From: Halobacteriovorax sp. GB3
GTDB lineage: Bacteria; Bdellovibrionota; Bacteriovoracia; Bacteriovoracales; Bacteriovoracaceae
NCBI RefSeq assembly: GCF_028649655.1
Contig: NZ_JAQSLN010000001.1
Coordinates: 930,001-994,000, forward strand
Direction of reading: 5' to 3'
DNA length: 64,000 nucleotides
The position numbers and the translations under genes were made by a program. Shown piece after piece: positions 51,393 to 61,250 of the stretch. The notes beneath the pieces are model-generated. The model did not search any database. It worked only from the letters and a program-made list of their open reading frames with translations, and was not told the DNA's origin. Positions within the stretch are counted from its first letter, which is position 1; each line of letters begins with the position of its first letter.

Positions 51393-53174
51393 CTAATATT
51401 GATCATCAGGAAAAAGGCGTTTTAGGCCTGTTTGCATATAACGATTCGAAATAACCTTCCATATTGAAACGTCTTTTCTCATGTGAATATCGTTATTTTT
51501 ATAATCGTATTTTTTACCAGCTTCCTCTTTAAAACCACCTAAATTACTAGAGCTACTTGATGAGTCGTCAAAGCTAAAAAATTGGTTCTTCGCTTTTTTC
51601 GTGGCCTTTTTTGAGTCTTGCTTCGCTGAGTATTTTGGCTGAAGACCTGTTTTCTTTTTTGCTTCGCTAATTGCTTTAGAGAGAACGGGGTTATTTCTAA
51701 TGGCCCCTTTGGTGCTGATATCTGCTCCAGAAAAAGGACTACTGTTTCCTGCTTGCACAAGTGAGTCTTTAAGGTCTTTAACTGCTTTACTCTCAAAATT
51801 TAACGGCTTTTGATTTGCGAGTTTTCTCTTGTTGTTAAACTCTTGAATGGCCTTTGTTTTTATTTTGTTAGCAATGGCCGCCTTAGCCGCTAGATCGGCC
51901 GTACTAAGATCAGCAAGAGTTGTATTTCCCTGAAAAAGATCATTTAGATCAGACTCATAATCTGAAACTGAAAGGTTTGGAAGAGAGAAGTTTGAGGCCG
52001 TCGTTGCAACTTTTGATTTTAGACAAGCATTGTCACCGGCCTCATTCTTATACTTTTTACATTTACAGTTTTGATCGAATTTTCCATCGACACTAATGCA
52101 GCCTGGTTTAGTTGAAGGTCCTGTTGCAACTTTGCCTGAAGTTGCTTTGTAGAGGAAGTTATCATCACTGGCCCAAAGAGATTGGCAAGTCTCAGAGTTT
52201 GAGTGGTCTGTGTTTTTTGAATTATCTGAGAGATAGCAATAGCATCTAGAATTTTGAATATCATCGTGGCCTTCTGGGCAAAAACCAGAGAGGTTGGTCA
52301 TAAGTTTCTTCTTAATTTTTTCAACTTCTTTTGCATTGTTATCAGCGTCGTCTTTTTGGCTACCCGCTGCATTAGCAAGAGTTAAGCTGTAACCTGTACC
52401 AATTCCCCCTAAGATGGCTACACCTCCTGGTGATGCCATAAATTTAGTAAAGGGATTTATATCGCCTCCAGCTGTGGCACTACATTTATGATTTTGACTT
52501 GCAAGATCGTAGACGGCCATGGCCGTAGCTATTCCGTAACCAATCGTTAAAAGCAGATAGGCCTTATTTCTCATATCTGCAATTTCAGAAACTGTTTCCT
52601 GCTCTTTTTTCAAATAATCAAAGGCCAGAATTTGTGTTGAGTAAGGGTCTTGTTCTTGATCACTTTTAAAACTCTTCTCAAGGTCTTTCATTTTATCACT
52701 TGCATACTTTTTAAAATAATTTTCAGCGACAAAACCTGCAGCAGCCGTGGCCCCTAAAATTTTTGCTGAAGTACAAAGAGAGTCGAGTCCATTTTTTTGG
52801 GCCGACCAGTTGAGAACAGTTAATCCTGTGATCGCGGCGTGTGGAATACTTTTTCCAAAACCACCTTTTTCAGCTTTTTCAAAATCAATATTTGATGTCT
52901 CACTCTTTGCAAGGGCCTCCATACAAGATTTTCTTTCCGCTTCATCTTCTTTGGCCGCACATTCATCATATTGCTTTCGTGATTCAAAACTTTTTTCATT
53001 ATCTTGCATGACACAGAGATTTCTCGTTGAATCCCAGGTTTTAAATTCTTGTTCTTCACAGGCCGCTTTTTCACTTTCCATCGAATTAGTCACTTGCATA
53101 TTTTGAGCAAGAGAATGAAAAGATAGCGTTAGCGAAATCACAATTGTTAAAAAGTTATTGATTGTCTTTTTCAT
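51393..53174 (-). CDS. Large exported Cys-containing protein, relative of the 47971 gene product
   Basis: A 593-residue protein with a signal peptide (cleavage near SLAQN). Cysteine-rich parts (residues about 30-85 and 295-390) flank hydrophobic, Gly-rich segments (AYLLLTIGYGIATAMAVYDL, GGVAILGGIGTGYSL) that could be transmembrane. The C-terminus has a serine run and the tail NNDIHMRKDVSIWKVISNRY, matching the pattern of the protein at 47971-50034. No known domain. Both are probably envelope proteins with a common sorting or interaction tail (inference). Confidence 0.65.
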   Translation of the reverse strand: MKKTINNFLTIVISLTLSFHSLAQNMQVTNSMESEKAACEEQEFKTWDSTRNLCVMQDNEKSFESRKQYDECAAKEDEAERKSCMEALAKSETSNIDFEKAEKGGFGKSIPHAAITGLTVLNWSAQKNGLDSLCTSAKILGATAAAGFVAENYFKKYASDKMKDLEKSFKSDQEQDPYSTQILAFDYLKKEQETVSEIADMRNKAYLLLTIGYGIATAMAVYDLASQNHKCSATAGGDINPFTKFMASPGGVAILGGIGTGYSLTLANAAGSQKDDADNNAKEVEKIKKKLMTNLSGFCPEGHDDIQNSRCYCYLSDNSKNTDHSNSETCQSLWASDDNFLYKATSGKVATGPSTKPGCISVDGKFDQNCKCKKYKNEAGDNACLKSKVATTASNFSLPNLSVSDYESDLNDLFQGNTTLADLSTADLAAKAAIANKIKTKAIQEFNNKRKLANQKPLNFESKAVKDLKDSLVQAGNSSPFSGADISTKGAIRNNPVLSKAISEAKKKTGLQPKYSAKQDSKKATKKAKNQFFSFDDSSSSSSNLGGFKEEAGKKYDYKNNDIHMRKDVSIWKVISNRYMQTGLKRLFPDDQY

Positions 53175-53319
53175 GGGTCATCCAAGTCTTTATATATTAC
53201 AACTACTTAAAATTAGTATACTCACAAGCGGCATTAAAGAGAAGCGGTCGGTCTTGCCGAATTGGGCGAGATGACGATATAAGGCAATGAAATTACACCA
53301 ATAAAGACGTTAAATTTTA

Positions 53320-53991
53320 ATGGATATAACCACCATGATTAAACCAATACTACGCCTCATTTTAGGGGCACTTATCTTTATGATTCCTTTTAACCTCTTC
53401 GCTTTTGAGATTAAAAGTGGAGATGTTATTTTACTTCCCCTCAATTGCCGCTCTTGCGATGTGATTGCTTCGGAAACTGAAGGAAACTTTTCACACTCGG
53501 GAGTTGTTCTTAGGCATGAGGGAGAGTTCGTTGTTTTGGAGGCATTAAGTAAAGTGAGAATGGTTCCTCTCGATAAGTTCTTACGTCGAACGGCCCATTC
53601 CAAAGAGGCCGTTATCATGCGTTCAAAGGAATTTGAACTTTGGAATCAAGAAGAATTGAATGCTGCTCTTTATTTTGAATTTTCAAAAATTGAAGGAAAT
53701 GGATTCGACTATGCTTATCGTTGGGATAATTATGATGAGCAGGGGAGAGAGCTCTTCTACTGTTCTGAATTTGTCGCTAAGATTTTTAACCCGCTCTTAA
53801 AAAATGGTCTTGAAACTTATCCTATGGACTTCTCAAAGAACTGGGAATATTGGTATCGCGCATTTGGTGGGAACGTTCCTCAGGGGCTTCCTGGGAATTC
53901 TCCAAATGAATTGTATCGTGATCATTCAAGGTTAAAAGTTGTTGCAAAAATTCTTCACCAATCGGGAAAACTCATTGTCAGAACAAAGTAA
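53320..53991 (+). CDS. YiiX/NlpC-P60-like permuted papain-fold hydrolase
   Basis: A 223-residue protein with a signal-like N-terminus (cleavage near LFAFE). The permuted order, with His59 in GNFSHSGVV before Cys148 in LFYCSEFVAKI, is typical of YiiX/C92-type amidases, which act on cell-wall peptides or lipid-linked substrates. The ATG at 53335 is an equally possible start; neither has a strong ribosome site. The 3' end overlaps the methyltransferase gene, so the two are probably co-expressed. Confidence 0.8.
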   Translation: MDITTMIKPILRLILGALIFMIPFNLFAFEIKSGDVILLPLNCRSCDVIASETEGNFSHSGVVLRHEGEFVVLEALSKVRMVPLDKFLRRTAHSKEAVIMRSKEFELWNQEELNAALYFEFSKIEGNGFDYAYRWDNYDEQGRELFYCSEFVAKIFNPLLKNGLETYPMDFSKNWEYWYRAFGGNVPQGLPGNSPNELYRDHSRLKVVAKILHQSGKLIVRTK

Positions 53992-54682
53992 AAAGGATCA
54001 ATTTGATCTGGCCTTTAAAAATAAACAATCACCTTATGAGGCCGCAAAAAGCTTAACGAAACTCCTCTGTGGAGAGGTCTTTGAAAGATTGTCTTCAACC
54101 ATCAAAGATCATCCTCGTGTTTTAGAAATTGGCTGTGGTGATGGCGCTGTCATAAAGGACATTCCAAATAAGCTTTTTAAGAACTGTGATTATTTAGGAA
54201 TTGATCTTTCAACAAATGCCATTGGGCTTGCAATTAAAAATAATCCATCTTTCAACTTTCAAAATGTAGATATACTCAACTTCGAGTCTTCTCGCCAATT
54301 TGATATTATTATTGATTCGCACTGTCTGCACTTTTTAACGGAGGCCCTTGAGCGAAAGCGCTACTTTTCTAAAGTGAGTGATCTGTTAAAAGATGAGGGT
54401 CTTTATGTCGTAGAGACGATGCTCTTACCTAAAAAGGCCGGTGATGTTGAGTTGATGAGTTTTGATTTTCAGTCAAATTGCTTCGTTAAAGATGGTCGTA
54501 AAGTGATTTTCTTAGATGAGGCGAGACATTTTGAAGAGATTTTTTCTGAATATGATTTAGAGATACAATACTTTTATTGTCCACTAGGTGCGAAATTTAT
54601 TTGTGAATCTCACCGTAGTGAAAGCTTAATTTCTGATCCTGATGTTCTACGAGCAATAGTTAAAAAGAAAAGTGGGACTTAA
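53975..54682 (+). CDS. Class I SAM-dependent methyltransferase
   Basis: Motif I, VLEIGCGDG, is followed by YLGIDLS (motif II) and FDIIIDSHCLHFL (post-motif), the usual layout of class I methyltransferases. From the TTG at 53975 the protein has 235 residues; a TTG at 53939 would extend it by 12 residues but overlap the hydrolase gene by 53 bases, and no ATG is available near the start. GGGAAA lies just upstream of the chosen TTG. The substrate is unknown. The start is uncertain. Confidence 0.82.
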   Translation: MSEQSKKDQFDLAFKNKQSPYEAAKSLTKLLCGEVFERLSSTIKDHPRVLEIGCGDGAVIKDIPNKLFKNCDYLGIDLSTNAIGLAIKNNPSFNFQNVDILNFESSRQFDIIIDSHCLHFLTEALERKRYFSKVSDLLKDEGLYVVETMLLPKKAGDVELMSFDFQSNCFVKDGRKVIFLDEARHFEEIFSEYDLEIQYFYCPLGAKFICESHRSESLISDPDVLRAIVKKKSGT

Positions 54683-54696
54683 GTTAAGACCCACTA
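54661..54696 (-). terminator. Terminator of the 124-residue protein gene
   Basis: AGTGGG-A-CTTAA and TTAAG-A-CCCACT (54672-54696) form a stem with a single A/A mismatch. Read on the - strand the tail is TTTTCTTTTT. It lies directly after the stop of the leftward gene and overlaps the 3' end of the convergent methyltransferase gene. Confidence 0.85.
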
Positions 54697-55071
54697 TTAT
54701 TCATCATCCTTTGGTGCTCTTTGAACTGTAATCATTTTATTTACAATATTCGTACTACCTAGGGCCTTCGATTTCATCTTAGCGTAAAAGTAGTTGATGT
54801 GAGATGGGCGAATTGAATCACCTGTTTTTAGCTCAATGACTTGCGATTTCATGAGATCCCAAGCATTTCCTCTTTTGTTCATTTTCGTTGTTATCATATC
54901 CATAGGGATGAAATCACCTGTGTTGGTTTCAATGGCCATGGCCTCCGTGGTTGGAGTTACCAAATCAACTTCGATCTTTCTTAAAACAGTCTTAGCATTT
55001 GCTTCTGCAACAATCATTGTTGAGAGAACAATCGTCATAAGTGTTAAGGCGATTAGTTTCATTGTTTGCAT
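54697..55071 (-). CDS. Small exported protein of unknown function
   Basis: A 124-residue protein with a signal peptide (cleavage near ANAKT). The mature part is about 95 residues, Met/Lys-rich, with likely beta-strands such as EVDLVTPTTEAMAIET. No family is recognised. The start is fixed by AGGAGG six bases before the ATG at 55071. The gene has its own terminator and a sigma-54-like promoter element, suggesting high or regulated expression as a monocistronic message. Confidence 0.68.
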   Translation of the reverse strand: MQTMKLIALTLMTIVLSTMIVAEANAKTVLRKIEVDLVTPTTEAMAIETNTGDFIPMDMITTKMNKRGNAWDLMKSQVIELKTGDSIRPSHINYFYAKMKSKALGSTNIVNKMITVQRAPKDDE

Positions 55072-55115
55072 AGAGACCTCCTAGTCTAGCTATGCCCTCC
55101 GTGGCTCCTCCTATG

Positions 55116-55132
55116 GTCAAACTCCTTTTGAC
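55116..55132 (-). promoter_or_regulatory. 5' leader hairpin with an AGGAG loop
   Basis: GTCAAA (55116-55121) and TTTGAC (55127-55132) pair perfectly around a five-base loop that reads AGGAG on the transcript. It would form at the very 5' end of the message from the promoter at 55151-55167 and could stabilise it or compete for ribosomes. Confidence 0.4.
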
Positions 55133-55150
55133 TCTGTTGTGCTCTACTAA

Positions 55151-55167
55151 TACAAACCTTGTGCCAA
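55151..55167 (-). promoter_or_regulatory. Sigma-54-like promoter element
   Basis: On the - strand the sequence TTGGCACAAGGTTTGTA matches the -24/-12 pattern with GT in place of GC, and agrees at 12 of 17 positions with the element at 19874-19890. The predicted start near 55140 is about 70 bases before the ATG. The octamer GTGACACC lies about 60 bases upstream (55226-55233), inside the palindrome GTGAC-ACCGC-GTCAC (55226-55240). Confidence 0.4.
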
Positions 55168-55240
55168 AAATAACTACCTGATTTTACATGAAATGCTTGA
55201 GGCAAGGTGGCCCCAAGTGGTCATTGTGACACCGCGTCAC

Positions 55241-56155
55241 TTAGGCTTCGAAGATATCTAGGCAAAAGTGACCCTTATTTTGAAGAAGCTCGCCAAGTTC
55301 AGCAGCTGTCTTGGAATCAAAGACTGTTTGAATTTCTTTGTAGACATTACCACTTTCATCAAAGGCGTTAAGCTCCTTAGGCAGGGAGAGTGTTTCTAGA
55401 AAAGTTTGCCAAAAATGAGGTTCAATACTTCCAAGAGCAACGTATTTGCCACATTTTAAAGAATAAATATTGTAGCAAGGAAATTTGCCATTATGGAGCG
55501 CTAACGAATCTATATTGGATGGGGCCTTGAGTGGCCCTAGAGTTCTTTGAACTGCTTGTTCAAGTCCACTTTTAACGATGAGATTCCCTTTGTGTTTTTG
55601 CTTTTTTAAAAGGGCGGCCATAACGTCTGAGACGATTTGAGTTGAAAAAACAATGCCACCAAAAGGAAGTAAAGGTAGATGTTTATTCTCTTTCTTTTTA
55701 AGGTTTAAAAATTTTAAAAGGCCTTGTTGAGCAAGGACATTGAGATCGTGTAAATATTTTTTCTCATCCTCACTGGCAACTATCTCTAAAATGACCTTAT
55801 CTTTCCAGTGTTCATTTTGATCGAGTAAATAATAGAGTTTCTCACGTTGCTTGGGACCAAGAGCGATGATTAAAACATCAGCTTGAGCTAGGAGAGCTCT
55901 GACTTGTGGCTCCTGTAGTTGCTCTACATTAGTTAGAGAGATGAGGTCTTTTTGCTCATTAATGACATCATACCATGATTGAAAGAGGGGGTTTCTCTTT
56001 GAAAGTTCAGAGTTGTTAAAAGGGTCTTCTCTAAGAAGGTCAATCTTTGTGACCTTCGCTCCATAGTCACTAAAAAGGTGCCCGGCCAAAGGACCGGGCA
56101 AGCGAGAAGTGAATTCTACTATTTGAATATCTTCTAAAAAGTCTTTTCTATTCAG
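55241..56155 (-). CDS. CaiB/BaiF-type (family III) CoA-transferase-like protein, short
   Basis: The sequence [20 protein letters not shown] is a typical family III opening, and [15 protein letters not shown] corresponds to the block with the catalytic Asp. At about 300 residues it is 60-100 shorter than most members and the central part is divergent. The first plausible ATG/GTG/TTG is the TTG at 56101, but this cuts the conserved first strand IQIVEFTSR. The frame continues to a CTG at 56155 preceded by AAGGA at a seven-base distance, so I suggest a CTG start overlapping the DUF255 stop by eight bases. The substrate is unknown. Decay into a shortened protein is an alternative. Confidence 0.65.
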   Translation of the reverse strand: MNRKDFLEDIQIVEFTSRLPGPLAGHLFSDYGAKVTKIDLLREDPFNNSELSKRNPLFQSWYDVINEQKDLISLTNVEQLQEPQVRALLAQADVLIIALGPKQREKLYYLLDQNEHWKDKVILEIVASEDEKKYLHDLNVLAQQGLLKFLNLKKKENKHLPLLPFGGIVFSTQIVSDVMAALLKKQKHKGNLIVKSGLEQAVQRTLGPLKAPSNIDSLALHNGKFPCYNIYSLKCGKYVALGSIEPHFWQTFLETLSLPKELNAFDESGNVYKEIQTVFDSKTAAELGELLQNKGHFCLDIFEA

Positions 56156-58217
56156 CTTCTTGTCCTTGATCGTTTTTTGGAACTAGAGTGTTGATAAATT
56201 CATCAACACCAATTCCTGTTAACTCACAGGCCTCATGATTGCAAAGTTCAAAGCGATCTTCTTCACCTTCGTAATAATCAAGTACAAAGCGCGATAGAAA
56301 GTAAGGGAGGAAGTTTACAAATTTATCATTCTGTAACCAGTTCTTTGGAACCTTAATCGTTCTATATGCTTCTTTAGGATAAGTTAGGGCACGAAGGGCT
56401 TCACCTGAGCCAAGAGGGTTTTTAAGTACCTCGTGAGTCATGGCCTCCATATGCGCTTCTACTTGATCTGTGAAATCTCTATCTTTAAATAGAATGGCGG
56501 CTCTTCTTAAAAGAATAACAAACGTCGATGCCGGTGATTTAAATCCTGTATCAAAATTTGTAACATTTTGATTTGGATAGAGGTGGTGTTCGTTCATAGA
56601 GAGTGATCTTGTTTTAAAATTCGACTCATCTTTGAATTCTTTTAGAAGAAAGTTGATTGTGTCTTTAAAATTTTCTTTGAAAACAGGATTACCTGTCACT
56701 TCATAAACTCTGAGCATCGCTTCAGCAAAGAAAACGTAATCTTCGAAGTAGAGCATGCCGACATCTTTTGTTGTCGAGTGGCGGATCTTCATTCCTTGAC
56801 CGTCTTTAGCGATAAGGAAGTTATTGTAAAGACCTTCAATGAGCGTGTTAAATAATTCTGTGGCCTGATTTTTAAGTGCATCAATCTTACAGTATTGAAT
56901 AACATCAACAAGGGCAGAAAGAAGCATGAAGTTCCAGCTGGCAATTCCTTTATTATCTGTTGCAGGCGGGATACGACCTTTTCTATCTTTTAAAATCGCA
57001 TCTCTTACTTTTCTAACAGTATCCCAACCTTCCTGTGTGTAGATTTCTTGAAGAAGGTCTTTATTAAGAGTGATGACATTTAGACCTCTGTCAAAATTTC
57101 CTTTCTCAGTGACATTAAACCACTTTAAAATATTGTCTCTATTTTTAGAAAGAAGTTCACTTTCATCATCAAAGTTATTTAGGGCATCTTCAAACTCTTC
57201 GAGCGTGTAAGTGAAGTAGAGTCCTTCGACACCTTCACTATCAGCATCTTGAGCACTAAAGAAGAACTTCTCTTCTCCAAGCATTTCTGTTTTCAAGTAT
57301 TCAAGCGTTTTAAAGATGGCATCATAGACAAGAGGTGAACCATAAATGAGGCTTAGTTTTGAAAGAACTTTTAAAAAGCCCGCTTGATCATAGAGCATTT
57401 TCTCAAAGTGTGGAACAGTCCATGTCTCATCAATACTATAGCGGTGAATTCCACCTCTTGGATGATCACAAATACCACCAAGAAGCATTCTTTCAAGCGA
57501 TTTAATAATATGATCACCATGCTCTTTTGTAATCATTCCTTCGAGCATTTGCTCTAGCGCCCACTCATAAAAACTAAATTGTGGAAATTTCGGAGCACTT
57601 CCAAAACCACCATTCTCTTCGTCTTTAAAATCCTTTACGGCCTCTAAAATGGCCATTGGAGCAGGGAAGTGTCCTTGGAATTCAACTTTATCTTTTGGTG
57701 TAAGGCCTTCTTCGATTGTTGTCGTAACTTTTTCGGCATTCTCTAGAACCTTATCATGATCTTCGTTAAAAGCTCTTTTGAGTTCATTAGCAAGGCCTAA
57801 AAATGTTGTCTCATTATCTTTACTTGTTAACGGGTAGTACGTTCCTACAAAGAAAGGTCTCATGTCTGGAAGTAAAAACGCTGATAGAGGCCATCCACCT
57901 TGTTGAGTGAATAATTGTGCAGCCGTTTGGTAGTAGTGATCGAGATCTGGAAACTCTTCTCTATCAACTTTGATATTGATAAAGTTCTCATTCATATATT
58001 CAGCGACTTCATTATTTGAAAACGATTCGTGTGCCATAACATGACACCAATGGCATGAAGAATATCCGATTGATAAAAAGATAGGCTTATTTTCATCCTT
58101 GGCCCTTTGAATGGCCTCTGGCCCATATGGCCACCAATGAATTGGATTGTCTTTATGTTGTAAAAGGTAGCTCGACTTCTCGTCGGCCAGTCTATTGAAT
58201 GATCTTTGTTCGCTCAT
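56148..58217 (-). CDS. DUF255 thioredoxin-domain protein (YyaL/SPATA20-like)
   Basis: A 689-residue protein opening with [18 protein letters not shown] and a thioredoxin-like site Cys55-His-Trp-Cys58 ([14 protein letters not shown]), which identify the DUF255 family. An (alpha/alpha)6-type helical domain resembling glycosidases or epimerases fills the rest. The function is unproven; relatives are conserved from bacteria to mammals. No signal peptide. It probably heads a two-gene unit with the CaiB-like gene. Confidence 0.93.
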   Translation of the reverse strand: MSEQRSFNRLADEKSSYLLQHKDNPIHWWPYGPEAIQRAKDENKPIFLSIGYSSCHWCHVMAHESFSNNEVAEYMNENFINIKVDREEFPDLDHYYQTAAQLFTQQGGWPLSAFLLPDMRPFFVGTYYPLTSKDNETTFLGLANELKRAFNEDHDKVLENAEKVTTTIEEGLTPKDKVEFQGHFPAPMAILEAVKDFKDEENGGFGSAPKFPQFSFYEWALEQMLEGMITKEHGDHIIKSLERMLLGGICDHPRGGIHRYSIDETWTVPHFEKMLYDQAGFLKVLSKLSLIYGSPLVYDAIFKTLEYLKTEMLGEEKFFFSAQDADSEGVEGLYFTYTLEEFEDALNNFDDESELLSKNRDNILKWFNVTEKGNFDRGLNVITLNKDLLQEIYTQEGWDTVRKVRDAILKDRKGRIPPATDNKGIASWNFMLLSALVDVIQYCKIDALKNQATELFNTLIEGLYNNFLIAKDGQGMKIRHSTTKDVGMLYFEDYVFFAEAMLRVYEVTGNPVFKENFKDTINFLLKEFKDESNFKTRSLSMNEHHLYPNQNVTNFDTGFKSPASTFVILLRRAAILFKDRDFTDQVEAHMEAMTHEVLKNPLGSGEALRALTYPKEAYRTIKVPKNWLQNDKFVNFLPYFLSRFVLDYYEGEEDRFELCNHEACELTGIGVDEFINTLVPKNDQGQEAE

Positions 58218-58435
58218 GGAAACTCCAGTTTTGAAAAAAAGTTACGAATATTCTCACCCGAGAAAATCTATATTAAAAGTCTCACCTCGTTATTATTGGA
58301 AACAACTGACTAATTTTATTGAACTTTATTGGCCATCGTTAACTTATCGTCACTTTTTCTTTTGACTTTTAGCGTTATAAATTCTTCAAACCACCCTTTA
58401 CAAGAGTCCCAAATTAAGGATAGAAGCGCCTAGCA

Positions 58436-59392
58436 ATGAAGTTAATTCAAAGTCAAATACATTTATTTAGCTCGTCATTAAGCGAGTTTGTGAATCTTTC
58501 GCGCATGAAAGTTTGGCTTTCTCACGTTCTTGTTTTTGGTCTTTTTTTCTACACAATGACCAACGTATCAGATTATATGAATGTGAGTGTTCTCTCTTAT
58601 CATCCTCATTCAAAGTCTGAACTCAAGTCCATGACATCTTCACCTGTTGCGACTTCATTTACACAGGGAAGTTTCAACTTTCAAAATACTAAGTCCTTTA
58701 AAAAGACAGACCTCTCTAGAATTAGTGAACTCTCAAAAAGAGAATTTCGCTCCATGATTCTGCGCTCTCTTCCAAAGAAAATGAGAAGAAGAGTGATTCC
58801 CTATTTAAATGAAACTTTAAATATGGCCGCCCAATTCAATATCGATCCTTTTTGGGCCCTTGCTATCATGTGGACAGAAAGCCACTTTAATCCAAATGCC
58901 GAAAGCTATGTTCGAGCACAGGGACTGATGCAAATTATGCCTGGAACAGGACGCTATATTGGTCATAAATTAAATATGGCGGTTCCCCGTAAAGGTGTCG
59001 TTAAGTTTCTTAGAAATCCTAAAAACAATATAAAGATGGGAACTTTCTATTTAAACTATCTCTCTAAAAAGTTTTATGGAAATATTAAACTTGCAACTGT
59101 CGCCTATAATATGGGTCCTGGCTTTGTAAGAATGCGCCTTAGAACAAATCGTCCTGTTGGAGTTAAAAACCTCTATCTTAACAAGGTAACAAAACACTAC
59201 AAAAAGCTCGTTAAGGTTTATAATGAAGAAATGCGATCAGTTCCAAGGCCTTATGAGCTTACATATGTTGCTAAGCATCCAAAGTTGACCTCTCTAGGTG
59301 ATCTGGTTAATCTTCTTCCTAAAAAGAGCGAAACTAAACAAAAAACTCTTCTTTTGGCCTTTTCCGGCAAAAAAAATCCATTATTTTTTTAA
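58436..59392 (+). CDS. Membrane-anchored lytic transglycosylase (SLT domain)
   Basis: A 318-residue protein with an N-terminal hydrophobic anchor (about residues 26-43) and an SLT domain at about 125-270. Catalytic Glu148 lies in AIMWTESHFNP, followed by AQGLMQIMPGTG and VAYNMGPGFV, the standard motif order. It cleaves peptidoglycan glycan strands with formation of 1,6-anhydromuramic acid, in the periplasm. The 218-base gap upstream contains no gene I can see. Confidence 0.92.
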   Translation: MKLIQSQIHLFSSSLSEFVNLSRMKVWLSHVLVFGLFFYTMTNVSDYMNVSVLSYHPHSKSELKSMTSSPVATSFTQGSFNFQNTKSFKKTDLSRISELSKREFRSMILRSLPKKMRRRVIPYLNETLNMAAQFNIDPFWALAIMWTESHFNPNAESYVRAQGLMQIMPGTGRYIGHKLNMAVPRKGVVKFLRNPKNNIKMGTFYLNYLSKKFYGNIKLATVAYNMGPGFVRMRLRTNRPVGVKNLYLNKVTKHYKKLVKVYNEEMRSVPRPYELTYVAKHPKLTSLGDLVNLLPKKSETKQKTLLLAFSGKKNPLFF

Positions 59393-59473
59393 GTCAAAGC
59401 ACGGGGCGTCTAGTTTTAGTGTGTGCTCTTTGATAGATTTCTATGTCGAGTCTTAATTTAATCAGGTCGAAAT

Positions 59474-60169
59474 ATGGAATATTCAAAAGTTATCGCCATT
59501 GATGGTCCGAGTGGCAGTGGGAAATCTACAATTGCTAAGAAATTAGCAAGGTCTTTAAACCTTCTTTATATTGATACAGGTGCAATGTTTCGCGCGATTG
59601 CTTATCAAGTCAATGAAGAGGGAATAGAGCTCAACTGGTCTATGGGACTAGGGGATTTTATCTCATCAATGGATATGCAATACGGTCTTTCTGATGAATG
59701 TCTCATAAGTATTAATGGGCACAATCTTACAGATAAGATTCGTGAGCATCACGTTTCTAAACTAGCTTCTATTATTTCTCAGATTCCTGAAATTAGGTCA
59801 TATCTTCTCGATTATCAAAGAAACCTCGCTAAGAATGATGTCTGTGTCATGGAAGGGCGAGATATTGGAACTGTTGTTTTTCCAAATGCCTTTTGTAAGT
59901 TCTTTGTGACAGCTTCAGTTGAAGTACGCTCAAAGAGAAGACTTGAGCAACTTGTAGAAAGTGGCGATGAGAATGTCACACTTTCTCAAGTGATGAAAGA
60001 TGTGGAAAAGAGGGACAAAAGTGACATGAGTCGAGATGTTGCTCCACTGAAGCAAGCGAGTGATGCAAAACTCGTCGATACGAGCTCTATGAATATAGAA
60101 TCAGTTCTTGAAGAATTGAAACTTGGAGCTTTGAACAAGGCACAGGAAGTCGGAATCACAATTCAATAA
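59474..60169 (+). CDS. cmk: Cytidylate kinase
   Basis: A 231-residue P-loop kinase: Walker A GPSGSGKST (11-19), YIDTGAMFRA as CMP-binding element, and EGRDIGTVVFP characteristic of bacterial Cmk. It phosphorylates CMP and dCMP. It lies ten bases before a glycosyltransferase gene rather than rpsA, its common neighbour in proteobacteria; here it leads an LPS-related operon. Confidence 0.95.
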   Translation: MEYSKVIAIDGPSGSGKSTIAKKLARSLNLLYIDTGAMFRAIAYQVNEEGIELNWSMGLGDFISSMDMQYGLSDECLISINGHNLTDKIREHHVSKLASIISQIPEIRSYLLDYQRNLAKNDVCVMEGRDIGTVVFPNAFCKFFVTASVEVRSKRRLEQLVESGDENVTLSQVMKDVEKRDKSDMSRDVAPLKQASDAKLVDTSSMNIESVLEELKLGALNKAQEVGITIQ

Positions 60170-60179
60170 AGGTGTATTC

Positions 60180-61250
60180 TTGAGAGTACTTATCAATAGA
60201 ACTGATGCCATTGGGGATAATTTACTAACAATGCCCCTTGCTAGAGCAATTAAAGAACATTTTCCTGAATGTCAGATTGGCATTATTACTTCACCACGCT
60301 GTGAAGATATCTACAAAGCTCATAAAGATATTGATAAAGTCTTTCTTTATGACAAAGGCGCAAGCTTTTTAAAGAATTTAAAACGTTCATTTTCTATTTT
60401 TAATTCATTTAAGCCCGATACATATTTCTTTGTTGGAGGCTCACATATTCCTTCACTTGTCGCTTTTTTGAAAAAGACGAATTTTCGTGGAGGTTTGAAA
60501 TCGAAGTGGCAAACCTTTCTCTTTCTATCTAAGGGCGTTAGACAAAAAAGGTCCATCGTCTCAATGCATGAAAGTGAATACAATTTAGAACTTCTAAGGC
60601 CATTGATTCAACATATTCAGGAAGCACCTTTTTATCCACCTTCAATTCACTTGGAAGCTAATGAAGTGGAGGAGAGTCTCGATTTATTTTGGGATGACAG
60701 TCAAAAAGATGCGAATAAAGAGCTTTTTTTCATTCACCCTGGAATGACTGGGCACACACTCAATTGGTCCTCAAGAAATTATGGCCGATTGATTACAAGA
60801 CTTGAAAAACGCTATCCCGAGCGTTTCCTCTACGTCATCTCACATACTCCCTCTGATGAGCGATTTCTTACGGGACTTAGAGAGCAAATACAATCTTTTG
60901 ATGAGAATAAAGTTTACTTCTTTGATGGCTCTAAACGCGGTCTTCGCCACTACATGGCCGTTCTTTCAACGGCGAAACTTTTTCTTGGTCCCTCGACGGG
61001 AACAACTCACATCGCTAATATCTTAGGGGTTAAGACTGTTGGGATTTATTCGCCTATCAAGGTTCAATCTTCAATGAGATGGAGACCATTTTTTAATAGT
61101 CGAGACTCTTTAAGAGTCGTCACTCCCGATGTTGTGTGTGGAGAGCAATTTAAGTGCGCCGGAGAGTCTTGCCCTTATTTTGAGTGCATGGCCAAAATTG
61201 AAGTAGACGATATAATAAAACAAATAAATGAATTACTGGAGCATTCATAG
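60180..61250 (+). CDS. GT9-family heptosyltransferase-like protein
   Basis: A 356-residue glycosyltransferase of family 9. Motifs are NRTDAIGDNLLTMPLARAIK at the N-terminus, the sugar-nucleotide region HPGMTGHTLNWS, and GPSTGTTHIANILGVKTVGI near residue 276. Relatives WaaC/WaaF add ADP-heptose to the LPS inner core on the cytoplasmic face. The following gene makes a heptose precursor, which supports this role. A cluster of four Cys near the C-terminus (CGEQFKCAGESCPYFEC) resembles those of other GT9 proteins. The start is TTG with AAAGGTG upstream; the stop overlaps the next start. Confidence 0.88.
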   Translation: MRVLINRTDAIGDNLLTMPLARAIKEHFPECQIGIITSPRCEDIYKAHKDIDKVFLYDKGASFLKNLKRSFSIFNSFKPDTYFFVGGSHIPSLVAFLKKTNFRGGLKSKWQTFLFLSKGVRQKRSIVSMHESEYNLELLRPLIQHIQEAPFYPPSIHLEANEVEESLDLFWDDSQKDANKELFFIHPGMTGHTLNWSSRNYGRLITRLEKRYPERFLYVISHTPSDERFLTGLREQIQSFDENKVYFFDGSKRGLRHYMAVLSTAKLFLGPSTGTTHIANILGVKTVGIYSPIKVQSSMRWRPFFNSRDSLRVVTPDVVCGEQFKCAGESCPYFECMAKIEVDDIIKQINELLEHS

